From Tragulus kanchil (taxonomy: Eukaryota > Chordata > Mammalia > Artiodactyla > Tragulidae): a DNA stretch of 64,000 nucleotides. The position numbers and the translations under genes are program-made. This document shows, piece after piece, positions 12,674 through 23,972 of this stretch (position 1 is its first letter; each line of letters starts with the position of its first letter). The notes beneath the pieces were generated by a model. It saw only the letters and a list, made by a program, of their open reading frames with translations, was not told where the DNA came from and ran no database searches. Where the stretch lies: assembly GCA_022376925.1 (NCBI GenBank), contig JAIOJX010000025.1, forward strand, positions 93,089,608 through 93,153,607. The letters run 5' to 3'.

Positions 12674-12795
12674 TACATGCTAAGTTGCTTCAGTCATGTC
12701 CAACTCTTTGCAACCCTATGAACAGACTCTTCTGCCCATGGGATTCTCTAGGCAAGAATACTGGAATGGGTTTCCATGCTTTGACATGCAGAGGT
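12674..12795 (-). mobile_element. Bov-tA/Bov-A type SINE fragment, antisense
   Basis: gctaagttgcttcagtcatg followed by catgggattctctaggcaag is the reverse complement of a Bov SINE 3' half. Truncated; the head is missing. Confidence 0.8.
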
Positions 12796-13376
12796 ATTTT
12801 ATCTCATTTATTCACTTGCTTCTTTTTCCTAATTACTATTGGGAGCAATACCACCATTTACAGTAAAATAATTGTGGGACAGTTCTTTATTAATGTACCC
12901 TTATCTCTAAAACCTGTACTGGATAGTTACAAGCTGTTTGTCACTGCATGCCCCAACTGTGAAGAAGAAACAAAGAGACAAACTCAGCCACTGATTTAAT
13001 CTCCAGCTTCACCAGAAGACAGAAAGAATCTATTGATTATTCTTTACCTGTTTGGGGTGTAAAAATGGTGAGAAAAATAATAACATCAGAAAGATGGATT
13101 CAAGAGGACAATTCCACTCATTTGCTGGTTGAAATAATGGAAGTACCAGAAATTTTAGTACGTCTTAAGCAAGAAATAATAGGAGATGAGAGGAGGAGGA
13201 AAAAAAAGCGGTTAAGTTATCCTTATCTTTTGCTAAAAAATAGCTCTCAGCTCTTTGGAGTCTGGGGCCAATGTTCCTGAACAAAGAACAAGATCATGCC
13301 CGATTTTGTGGTTAAGTGGCGAAACCACAGCCTTTCTTCACAGTGCTCTCTTCAAACTATTCTACTTTTTTTTTTC
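12796..13376. other. no gene seen
   Basis: Includes open frames of 71-112 codons that start within or next to SINE sequence and resemble no protein I know. A purine-rich GAGGAGGAAAAAAAAG stretch lies near 13190. Confidence 0.4.
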
Positions 13377-13781
13377 TCACATAGAGTCAGACACTACTCA
13401 GTGACTGAACAACAATACCAAAGTAGTTCTATTTTGGGGGGAGGAAACTCCATGCTGTTTTCCACAATGGTTACATGATATACATTCCCACTAACAGTGC
13501 ACAAACATTCCCGTTTCTCCACATCCTCACCAGCACATGTTATTTGTTGTCTTTTTGAATAGCCATTCTGACAGGTGTGAGGTGATAACTAATTTTGGTT
13601 TTGACTTTAATTTCCCTGATGATTAATGATGCAGATCACATTAATGTATCTGTCTGCTGTTGAATTGGTTAAGTTCTTTATATCTTTTAGATATTAACTC
13701 CTTGTCAACTATACAATCTGCTAATATTTGCTCCTATTCTATAGGATCCCTTTCATTTTACTGATGATTTGCTATACATGG

Positions 13782-13903
13782 TACATGCTAAGTTGCTTCA
13801 GTCATGTCCAACTCTTTGCAACCCTATGAACAGACTCTTCTGCCCATGGGATTCTCTAGGCAAGAATACTGGAATGGGTTTCCATGCTTTGACATGCAGA
13901 GGT
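13782..13903 (-). mobile_element. Bov SINE fragment, antisense (copy through D5)
   Basis: Same as 12674-12795, displaced 1108 bp by D5. Confidence 0.8.
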
Positions 13904-14475
13904 ATTTTATCTCATTTATTCACTTGCTTCTTTTTCCTAATTACTATTGGGAGCAATACCACCATTTACAGTAAAATAATTGTGGGACAGTTCTTTATTA
14001 ATGTACCCTTATCTCTAAAACCTGTACTGGATAGTTACAAGCTGTTTGTCACTGCATGCCCCAACTGTGAAGAAGAAACAAAGAGACAAACTCAGCCACT
14101 GATTTAATCTCCAGCTTCACCAGAAGACAGAAAGAATCTATTGATTATTCTTTACCTGTTTGGGGTGTAAAAATGGTGAGAAAAATAATAACATCAGAAA
14201 GATGGATTCAAGAGGACAATTCCACTCATTTGCTGGTTGAAATAATGGAAGTACCAGAAATTTTAGTACGTCTTAAGCAAGAAATAATAGGAGATGAGAG
14301 GAGGAGGAAAAAAAAGCGGTTAAGTTATCCTTATCTTTTGCTAAAAAATAGCTCTCAGCTCTTTGGAGTCTGGGGCCAATGTTCCTGAACAAAGAACAAG
14401 ATCATGCCCGATTTTGTGGTTAAGTGGCGAAACCACAGCCTTTCTTCACAGTGCTCTCTTCAAACTATTTCTACA

Positions 14476-15489
14476 TAATGACAGGAGGGGAAAAGGAAAA
14501 CATCCAATCCATCCTTTTGTCACTTCCCAAACAATATCTAAAGGCCAGAAATGAGTATTTATTACATTTTGTCCTGGCAGGAAATGAATCTGATAAGATC
14601 TAATTTTGTCCCCAGCCTTGTACCTTCAATATCACCAAAAGCAATCATAATTTTACATAATGAACTATATATAGGAAACCAAATATATTTACTCCTTGCT
14701 TACATGGAGTAAAAATTCAAAGCCAACTAACTCTATGGTGGAGCCAGGTAAATACACAGTATGTGTGTACCATCCTGTATCAAAAAAGAAGGAAGGATTA
14801 AAAAAAAGTAGGGCATGTCAAAGGCAGCCCACCTTCAAGAGATTTCACTGATGAAAGCTGGAATAATGCAAGACAAAAAAAAATAATCAACTGAGTGCTA
14901 GTTTATAATCCAAAGTGTAAAACAAATATCCCTGTGTTCATACAGATATAAATAAATGGCTGAATAAACAAATATTAAAGAAGAGACAAATCTTTCTTCA
15001 AGAAGAATTCTAAATAATTTATATGAATATTCTCCCCCTTGGGGGATGGAGCTTAAGCCCCCTATTGTTTGAATGTAGTATGGACTTGACTTGCTTCCAA
15101 AGAATAAAATAGAGAAAGGAAGAAATAACTTGCTACCATGGAGCAATATGGCAAATATTCCCTCAGCCAGAGGATCAAGGTTAACATCAGTGATAAATCA
15201 TGTTGAGAGCATGCACCCCCACATATGATGTGATGAGAATAGAATTTCATCATGTGATCATCCTTCCCAAAACCAATCACCCCAGTCTAACCAGGAGAAA
15301 AACATTATACAAACTCAAATTCAAGGACATTTTACAAAATACCTAACAAATGCACCTCAAAACCATCAAAGTCATGAATAACAAAGAAAGACTGAGAAAC
15401 TATCACAAACCAGAAAAACTGAGAAAGTATTGAAAGGGGTGAATAGCCAGACTTGGTAAGAAGGCCAGTGATTTCCAAGAAGGAGGATG
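14476..15489. other. unique-looking sequence, no gene seen
   Basis: AT-rich, open frames below 83 codons, no recognised repeat or RNA gene. Confidence 0.4.
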
Positions 15490-15970
15490 AAGAGGGGGAA
15501 CAAACATTTTTAGCTAAGGTGCCTTCACCTTGATTGCCATGCCTATGACACTAATCTATTTTGCTTAAGACTTTCTTTAAGCCCAGAGCTAATGTTTATA
15601 ACAACAGTGGATCTTGCTGAAGCACATGTTTCTCCTTCTTAATGTGTACTTATGTTATCTGAAGATGTAAGTTGTGAGATGTATGTTGTGAGATGTATGT
15701 TGTGGGTCTGGTGAGCCCTTTAAAACCTTAAAATATTTTGATCTATTGTTAATAACCAAATGGAAATGTACAAAATGCCTCGCCTAAACTGGCTTCTGGG
15801 GGTATTCTATCCCTCTTACAGTTCCCCTAGCTGGAAGCTTTCTCTAAACTTTTTCTCTTTAATAAATTTTTTACTGCACAAAACTCTGAGTGACCAAAGC
15901 CAAGTCTTTTTAATCCCAATGTGAAATTGTCACGGGCACCGTGTTGGAGCTTACTCCGATTCCTAATTTT
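15490..15970 (+). mobile_element. probable ruminant ERV LTR, sense
   Basis: A TTTAATAAATTTT signal at about 15858, followed by ctgcacaaaactctgagtga, then a U5-like stretch, looks like the R/U5 part of a ruminant ERV LTR. A short local repeat (gtgagatgtatgtt, 15673-15702) lies upstream. Family and 5' end uncertain. Confidence 0.45.
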
Positions 15971-15974
15971 ACTA

Positions 15975-16850
15975 GTTCTCACTGAGAGGCACTATATTAA
16001 ATAGATCAGAGACCTTTTCGCAGACAAGGCAGAGTCCCCTCAGAGTCGTGAGTCTCAGACTTCGACAATAAAGTGTCATAGTCTCGACTGTTGTCAAACC
16101 GAGAGTGGGTTTATTAATCATAAAACATATAATAATCAGAATCAGGATTTCATTAATCAAGATTCAAATAAAGGCAAGCACAAATAATCAGAACTCAATT
16201 AAGTTAAGTCAGAAATTATCAGAACTCAATCAAATGCAAACAGATGTTCTTACCCCAGAGCTGGAGAGTCTCGACCTCACATCAGGCACAGCCAATCTCC
16301 GTGAGCAAGCCTCCTGCACTGTGTTCCTTCACCATTTTTATATTTTTTTCAACTAGAAATTTCAAATTAATTAGTAATCATAAAGAAGCTTTTTGTTTCT
16401 CTAGAGATGCAAAAGAGGTCATCACCAGAGCCCTTTGCTCCCCCACCAACATGTTTGCTCTAGAGGGGAAACATTCTTACAATTCTTAAGTTACAAAGGG
16501 AGCTCCAAGTTGTAAAGTGTTTCATTATCATTAAAAAGTGGGTAAGAGGAAGAACCTTTGTACTTTGTATTGTTCTCAAGAGAGGCAAGGCTTGCAGGCA
16601 GCGCTTATCCTTACTGTGAGAAGACAATTTTCTGCTCAGCCGGGGTATCTTTTCTTAATCTTTCCTGTGAGAAGCAAACATGCCTTTACTTGCCCAAGAC
16701 AAAATCTTCTCCTTTGGCGATCAAGAATCCAACACTGTTCAGGGTAAACTATCTACTGTCATCTATTAGTATCACAGATTAGAGGAGACTGAGTAAACAA
16801 GACAACTAAATACTATATGGTAGCCTGGATCAGAAACAGATAATGACGGA
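15975..16850 (-). mobile_element. ERV LTR, antisense, with TATA and poly(A) signals
   Basis: On the minus strand: U3, a TATA-like tataaaaatgg (plus 16333-16345), then AATAAA (plus about 16109-16114) and a U5 with gagactcacgactctgaggg. The signals are in LTR order. No gag/pol/env sequence adjoins, so it is solo or fragmentary. Most of U3 (from 16557) is repeated by D6. Confidence 0.6.
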
Positions 16851-17370
16851 AAACCAGTAAAATTCTGCTGTTCAAATTAATGCTAATGTTGGTTTATTAG
16901 TTTTGACTAATGTGCCCTGATAATGTAAGATGTAAATGATAAGGAAAACTAGGTGAAATATATATCCCAAAATAACACAGTATCTCAAAATACTACTGAA
17001 AAAAAAATGAGAAGTCAACATTATAAAAGCATGTGGAATTGAAACTGTCAAAAAGCATTTATTTGACACACATTTTGCAGGTAAGTTTTTGTCTTTTTTT
17101 TTAATGTGTGAATTAGGTGTGTTTTAGAAGAAATAAGCCAAAAATACATGATGAAATATTTATGAATAAAATTTTAAACGTCTCCATGTTTTTTGTGGTA
17201 ATTCAGGAAGGCTTTCTATATCAACTTACTTCCATTTCTTAAAACAAAAATTAGTGTCAGTTAAGTCTTTTTAAGCACAACTTTTCTCTAAGTTATATCA
17301 AACCTGAGATCATTATGCAATAGGTTAAAAGCATCACAGATTTTGCTCCAAGCAAAAGGGTTTGGAAAAG

Positions 17371-17572
17371 GGGGTTTTCTGGTGGCTCAGTGGTAAAGAA
17401 TTTGCCTGTAATGCAGGAGACAAGGTTTCAATCCTGGGTCAGGAAGATTCTCTAGAGGAGAGTATGGCAACCCACTCCAGTATTCTTACTGGTAGAATCC
17501 CAGGGACAGAAGAGCCTGGTGGGTTATAGTCCATTGGGTCTCAGAGAGTCAGACACAACTGAAGTAACAGCA
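17371..17572 (+). mobile_element. Bov-tA SINE
   Basis: ttctggtggctcagtggtaa, then gcaacccactccagtattct, and gagtcagacacaactgaagt with a short CA-rich tail. Near full length. Confidence 0.9.
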
Positions 17573-18484
17573 CACACACACTCTCACCTGACATCCTTTA
17601 TTAGGTGGGTTATTTAGTTTACATTGCGTGTCTTTCCCGGTAAGGTTCTGCAGTTAAAGCATATCGGGGCTTTGTACTTTGTATTGTTCTCAAGAGAGGC
17701 AAGGCTTGCAGGCAGCGCTTATCCTTACTGTGAGAAGACAATTTTCTGCTCAGCGGGTATCTTTTCTTAATCTTTCCTGTGAGAAGCAAACATGCCTTTA
17801 CTTGCCCAAGACAAAATCTTCTCCTTTGGCGATCAAGAATCCAACACTGTTCAGGGTAAACTATCTACTGTCATCTATTAGTATCACAGATTAGAGGAGA
17901 CTGAGTAAACAAGACAACTAAATACTATATGGTAGCCTGGATCAGAAACAGATAATGACGGAAAACCAGTAAAATTCTGCTGTTCAAATTAATGCTAATG
18001 TTGGTTTATTAGTTTTGACTAATGTGCCCTGATAATGTAAGATGTAAATGATAAGGAAAACTAGGTGAAATATATATCCCAAAATAACACAGTATCTCAA
18101 AATACTACTGAAAAAAAAATGAGAAGTCAACATTATAAAAGCATGTGGAATTGAAACTGTCAAAAAGCATTTATTTGACACACATTTTGCAGGTAAGTTT
18201 TTGTCTTTTTTTTTAATGTGTGAATTAGGTGTGTTTTAGAAGAAATAAGCCAAAAATACATGATGAAATATTTATGAATAAAATTTTAAACGTCTCCATG
18301 TTTTTTGTGGTAATTCAGGAAGGCTTTCTATATCAACTTACTTCCATTTCTTAAAACAAAAATTAGTGTCAGTTAAGTCTTTTTAAGCACAACTTTTCTC
18401 TAAGTTATATCAAACCTGAGATCATTATGCAATAGGTTAAAAGCATCACAGATTTTGCTCCAAGCAAAAGGGTTTGGAAAAGGG

Positions 18485-18688
18485 GGTTTTCTGGTGGCTC
18501 AGTGGTAAAGAATTTGCCTGTAATGCAGGAGACAAGGTTTCAATCCTGGGTCAGGAAGATTCTCTAGAGGAGAGTATGGCAACCCACTCCAGTATTCTTA
18601 CTGGTAGAATCCCAGGGACAGAAGAGCCTGGTGGGTTATAGTCCATTGGGTCTCAGAGAGTCAGACACAACTGAAGTAACAGCACACA
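18485..18688 (+). mobile_element. Bov-tA SINE (copy through D6)
   Basis: Same element as 17371-17572 displaced by D6. The CA tail is 2 bp longer. Confidence 0.9.
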
Positions 18689-18718
18689 CACACACTCTCA
18701 CCTGACATCCTTTATTAG

Positions 18719-19480
18719 ATCTCTAGTCCACTGGAAGTATCCTTACTTTTTCCAGTTAACTCATAGTGTTTCATGTACTGTTTCTTCACTAGAATATGCT
18801 TCAGTTCCAGGTAAGGTTCTGCAGCCTCATTAATTGCTCCTGCTTCTGTTTCCCCACCACTGCTGCCTTTCCTTTATTATGTTGCTTGCAGAGAGAGCAA
18901 CAGAATTTGGAACAGGGCTTTTTTTCCCTCGTTCATTTTATACATCTTGATTAGTATCCAATAGTCTCCAATTATTTTGGTCACCTTAGTCCTGTTTCTA
19001 GGTGTTTTTCAAAGAGTGGTGTGATGACCACCTATATCACATCAGAAATACATGGAATACTGATCCTTGTACCATAACTTCAAAGTTAGATTCCTGAAGT
19101 GGAGCCCATAAACCTGATTTTAACACTGGCTCCAGGGTGACATTTTTGTCCACCCCTATAGGAAGTTACAAGTTTCTGAACATTCTTAGTTTTTACTTCC
19201 ATTTATGGAAGAACTTTAAACATTTTTAGCAGTGTCAAAATTCCAAGTGAATACTGGGGTGCTTCCAAATTCAGAGGCAGAGCAACTTTCATTCTTGACA
19301 CTTTATTGGGAAGATTCTATCAGTTCCATGACAAAGGGCTCACAGAAACAAAACTTCTTGTGATTGTTTCTTAATCTCACTATTTCCGGGGGCTCTCTTC
19401 AAATAAGGCTCCTTCCAAGATCCAGCTACAAAAGGCTATATTGAGAAATGTTCTTAAATACCTTCAATATTTCATTCACT
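18719..19480. other. no gene; contains a MER5A-like remnant
   Basis: No open frame of note. Only 19010-19150 is recognisable as an old hAT-Charlie element. Confidence 0.4.
19010..19150 (+). mobile_element. hAT-Charlie remnant (MER5A-like)
   Basis: caaagagtggtgtgatgacc near the start, then gtggagcccataaacctgat and attttaacactggctccagg, track the MER5A order (terminal repeat, gtggggccca, ttttaacaagc). Heavily diverged. Confidence 0.5.
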
Positions 19481-19559
19481 TTCCTGGATGGATTTCTTGC
19501 TACATTTCTGAAGCCATTCTACCTTGGATTGGGACCTAAATCCAAAGCCCAGTTTGGAA

Positions 19560-20190
19560 CTGGGTGGCTGGGGCTCAAATCTAGCCAAAACCCTGCTTGG
19601 GACTTGAACTCACGTGGCTAGGACTCAGACCCAGCCAAAACCCACCATACCTGGTTTCAGGACCTAATGGAGCTCAGGTTCTTCATGTCTCTTCGCAGAA
19701 AATAATTCAGTGAGAGACAAAGTGATAGATAAGAAATGGATTTATTCAGTTTCAGAGAAAAGTACACTCCACAGACAGAGTGTGGGCCATCACAGTGGGT
19801 GAATCCAATGGCCCCCAAAACATGGCATTCTTAGCTTTTATGGGCTGGATAATTTCATATGCAAATGAGAGACAGGATTATTTCAACTCTTTGGGGGAAG
19901 GGGTGGAACTGTCATAGTGCCTCTGTGTGTGTCATTTAGCTTGCTAACTGAGGATCAAGGTCTAGTCTGCCATCTTGGACCCATTTGATTCTAATGGGTT
20001 TATATTGTGTACTTGGGCTATGTCATTCTTTCAAAAAATTGTGTCCTGCCCCTTTCTGCTAACTGAGGATCAAGGTCTAGTCTGCCATCTTGGACCCATT
20101 TGATTTTAATGGGTTTATATCGTGTCCTTGGGCTATGTCATTCTTTCAAAAAATTGTGTCCTGCCCATTTCCCTGTCACATTTCTAGACT
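19560..20190 (-). mobile_element. ERV LTR (class I-like), antisense, with duplicated U3 element
   Basis: On the minus strand: U3 with two 115-bp tandem units, a TATA-like ataaaagctaagaatg (plus about 19830-19846), then AATAAATCCATTTC (plus about 19733-19746), and a U5/leader containing tctctcactgaattatt. No coding sequence adjoins. The far-left portion (19481-19650) may be leader sequence. Confidence 0.65.
19942..20171 (-). repeat. 115-bp tandem repeat x2 in LTR U3
   Basis: tgctaactgaggatcaaggt begins at 19942 and again at 20057. The two 115-bp units differ at a few bases (attgtgtact versus atcgtgtcct). Enhancer duplication in U3 is a known retroviral pattern. A further pair at 21023-21252 exists only through D7. 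Confidence 0.88.
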
Positions 20191-20640
20191 AATAATATAA
20201 TACCAAGGGTCACACACATAATACAATAGATAAAGAATTAGGCTGAATCTGAGAAATAGATCATTTCAGCTGACAACACTTGGTGAAAATATTTCTTGAA
20301 GAGATGTTTTTTTTCTCAAAGTTAGAACAATATGAAAAGTGTATGTGGTTTATACTTATCCTACTTTCCTCCATGGCTTGAAATTTCCATTGTCTGCCTC
20401 TTTGTGACACATTATTTCCATTTTCTTCTCACTTCATTTAAAATGGTCAAGTTGTCTTTCATGTTAATTAGCTTTAAACAAGAAAAGTATCTCTGTGTGC
20501 ATAAGATCCAACTCTAAATAGTCATTATTCTCATGTTAATTTTGGGAAACCTAATATCCATTTCCTGGATGGATTTCTTGCTACATTTCTGAAGCCATTC
20601 TACCTCGGATTGGGACCTAAATCCAAAGCCCAGTTTGGAA

Positions 20641-21271
20641 CTGGGTGGCTGGGGCTCAAATCTAGCCAAAACCCTGCTTGGGACTTGAACTCACGTGGCT
20701 AGGACTCAGACCCAGCCAAAACCCACCATACCTGGTTTCAGGACCTAATGGAGCTCAGGTTCTTCATGTCTCTTCGCAGAAAATAATTCAGTGAGAGACA
20801 AAGTGATAGATAAGAAATGGATTTATTCAGTTTCAGAGAAAAGTACACTCCACAGACAGAGTGTGGGCCATCACAGTGGGTGAATCCAATGGCCCCCAAA
20901 ACATGGCATTCTTAGCTTTTATGGGCTGGATAATTTCATATGCAAATGAGAGACAGGATTATTTCAACTCTTTGGGGGAAGGGGTGGAACTGTCATAGTG
21001 CCTCTGTGTGTGTCATTTAGCTTGCTAACTGAGGATCAAGGTCTAGTCTGCCATCTTGGACCCATTTGATTCTAATGGGTTTATATTGTGTACTTGGGCT
21101 ATGTCATTCTTTCAAAAAATTGTGTCCTGCCCCTTTCTGCTAACTGAGGATCAAGGTCTAGTCTGCCATCTTGGACCCATTTGATTTTAATGGGTTTATA
21201 TCGTGTCCTTGGGCTATGTCATTCTTTCAAAAAATTGTGTCCTGCCCATTTCCCTGTCACATTTCTAGACT
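20641..21271 (-). mobile_element. ERV LTR (second copy through D7)
   Basis: Same LTR as 19560-20190, shifted 1081 bp, with all internal differences between the 115-bp units preserved. Not a second provirus end. Confidence 0.65.
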
Positions 21272-21650
21272 AATAATATAATACCAAGGGTCACACACAT
21301 AATACAATAGATAAAGAATTAGGCTGAATCTGAGAAATAGATCATTTCAGCTGACAACACTTGGTGAAAATATTTCTTGAAGAGATGTTTTTTTTCTCAA
21401 AGTTAGAACAATATGAAAAGTGTATGTGGTTTATACTTATCCTACTTTCCTCCATGGCTTGAAATTTCCATTGTCTGCCTCTTTGTGACACATTATTTCC
21501 ATTTTCTTCTCACTTCATTTAAAATGGTCAAGTTGTCTTTCATGTTAATTAGCTTTAAACAAGAAAAAGTATCTCTGTGTGCATAAGATCCAACTCTAAA
21601 TAGTCATTATTTCATTAGCTTCATGCTTTGGACACATAATGGCTGCTTGT

Positions 21651-23972
21651 TACAGCACAGCAGAGCTGGTGTAAATTAAATCTTAATGGGTCATGCATTT
21701 AAAAAAGCAGTATAAAATGTCCTGAAAACCAAGATTCCTTAGCTAAATTTGATGATATTTTTCCGACAAAATTTTCCTAATGTTGCTCTTATAGTTTAAA
21801 CACACATCCATTTTAATCAATTTCTAAAGTCTTTGTTGAATAATATCTTAAGGAAATAAATTAATGCTGATTAGATCTTCTGACGACATAAACCTTAAAC
21901 ATCAATATTGATGTTTCAAACCAAATGTTATTGAGAATCGTATGCATATTTTTATGCATGGATACCATATTTTCTAAGGAAATACGCAAAAGCTGATGTT
22001 GGCTACTGAAATATCAAATTTAATGATCTCATAAATGTGAATGATTTTGAAAGCAAGTAATTCATTCATTTAATATTTTGAATTCTAAAGTAACAGTCTC
22101 AACTAAGTTAAAAAGATCAATGAAGTTCTCTAGACAAGAACTCTTCATATTCAAGAAACTCTTCCAGCATTTTTTTCCTGCTGGCAGATATTCTATTTGC
22201 ATGGTATTGGTTGTATTTGAGTACATATAGATACAAAACCTTCTAGTTATAGAGCATACAGAAATCTAGGTAAGATTTTTAAGTAAAAGTTATCCTATTA
22301 ATTATTCAAAAAAATTTCTTAACACTTTTGTATGCCAGGCACTATACCAAACCCACTGAGAATGTGTATAAGACAGACATGCTCCCTGTCTTTATGGAGC
22401 TTAAAATTAGTGCTACTGTTTTATTCCTAAAAATATAATGACTTCTTGTGATTTGCATGCTAATTGGACTCACCTCATATTAATCAGCTAGATTTTATAG
22501 TACCTAATTGTTACTGCTTCAACCATACAACAAAACAAATAGGGAATTTTAAACATGATAGAAAACTAAGGCACACATTATACATGAAGTAATTGGGGAT
22601 CAAGACAGTATGGGTTTTCCAGAATTTGCAACCATGGCATTTATGACCTAGTTGAGTTAAATACATGGTAAATTAGCAAAAAGAAAAGTATCTGAGAGGA
22701 TGCTAATTCTGTGCTATAAGTCATGCTCCCCAAAACTAATCTTTCTTTTGGGAAGAGAGATTAACCCTGATCCCAGACGTTTCAAGGCCTTCTCCATTCC
22801 TAGCAAACAGTAAGGGGTTTACAGCACAGCAGAGCTGGTGTAAATTAAATCTTAAACTTTAAAAAAGCAGTATAAAATGTCCTGAAAACCAAGATTCCTT
22901 AGCTAAATTTGATGATATTTTTCCGACAAAATTTTCCTAATGTTGCTCTTATAGTTTAAACACACATCCATTTTAATCAATTTCTAAAGTCTTTGTTGAA
23001 TAATATCTTAAGGAAATAAATTAATGCTGATTAGATCTTCTGACGACATAAACCTTAAACATCAATATTGATGTTTCAAACCAAATGTTATTGAGAATCG
23101 TATGCATATTTTTATGCATGGATACCATATTTTCTAAGGAAATACGCAAAAAGCTGATGTTGGCTACTGAAATATCAAATTTAATGATCTCATAAATGTG
23201 AATGATTTTGAAAGCAAGTAATTCATTCATTTAATATTTTGAATTCTAAAGTAACAGTCTCAACTAAGTTAAAAAGATCAATGAAGTTCTCTAGACAAGA
23301 ACTCTTCATATTCAAGAAACTCTTCCAGCATTTTTTTCCTGCTGGCAGATATTCTATTTGCATGGTATTGGTTGTATTTGAGTACATATAGATACAAAAC
23401 CTTCTAGTTATAGAGCATACAGAAATCTAGGTAAGATTTTTAAGTAAAAGTTATCCTATTAATTATTCAAAAAAATTTCTTAACACTTTTGTATGCCAGG
23501 CACTATACCAAACCCACTGAGAATGTGTATAAGACAGACATGCTCCCTGTCTTTATGGAGCTTAAAATTAGTGCTACTGTTTTATTCCTAAAAATATAAT
23601 GACTTCTTGTGATTTGCATGCTAATTGGACTCACCTCATATTAATCAGCTAGATTTTATAGTACCTAATTGTTACTGCTTCAACCATACAACAAAACAAA
23701 TAGGGAATTTTAAACATGATAGAAAACTAAGGCACACATTATACATGAAGTAATTGGGGATCAAGACAGTATGGGTTTTCCAGAATTTGCAACCATGGCA
23801 TTTATGACCTAGTTGAGTTAAATACATGGTAAATTAGCAAAAAGAAAAGTATCTGAGAGGATGCTAATTCTGTGCTATAAGTCATGCTCCCCAAAACTAA
23901 TCTTTCTTTTGGGAAGAGAGATTAACCCTGATCCCAGACGTTTCAAGGCCTTCTCCATTCCTAGTAAACAGT
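21651..23972. repeat. D8: ~1.16-kb head-to-tail duplication
   Basis: Copy 1 21651-22811, copy 2 22820-23972. The offset drops from 1169 to 1160 because copy 2 lacks 9 bp near its start (22855-22862 region). Spacer aaggggtt-like, 22812-22819. Copy 2 overlaps D9 copy 1 over 23784-23972. Confidence 0.92.
22315..22415. mobile_element. LINE-2 (L2) 3' fragment
   Basis: tatgccaggcactataccaa ... gctccctgtctttatggagc matches the conserved L2 end motif (ccaggcactgtgct...ccctgccctcaaggagctta). Orientation not fixed here. Repeated by D8 at about 23475-23575. Confidence 0.5.

Larger units (their letters stand above)
12266..14475. repeat. D5: ~1.11-kb head-to-tail duplication
   Basis: Copy 1 12266-13376, copy 2 13377-14475. 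The offset is 1111 then 1108 after a 3-bp loss near the start of copy 2. Copy 1 ends in a corrupted T-run (13371-13377) where copy 2 reads ctacataatg. Errors again sit at the tile ends. Confidence 0.92.
16557..18718. repeat. D6: ~1.11-kb duplication with 66-bp unmatched spacer
   Basis: Copy 1 16557-17604, copy 2 17671-18718. The offset goes from 1114 to 1112 after a 2-bp loss near the start of copy 2 (at about 17755). The spacer 17605-17670 matches neither flank well, except for ggtaaggttctgcag, shared with 18812-18826. It looks like a low-quality contig end. Confidence 0.93.
19481..21611. repeat. D7: ~1.08-kb head-to-tail duplication
   Basis: Copy 1 19481-20529, copy 2 20562-21611, offset 1081-1082. 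A 32-bp unmatched spacer (20530-20561) separates them. One A-run indel (aagaaaagt/aagaaaaagt) lies near the end of copy 1. The unit carries almost all of an antisense ERV LTR. Confidence 0.93.

Noticed and set aside
12661..12999. 112-codon sense frame beginning in a SINE, repeated at 13769
   Set aside because: First third is antisense Bov SINE, the second copy is due to D5, and there is no recognisable protein feature.
19481..21611. A provirus with two LTRs at 19.6 and 20.6 kb
   Set aside because: The intervening sequence is only the rest of the D7 unit and spacer; there is no gag, pol or env, and private differences are identical in both.
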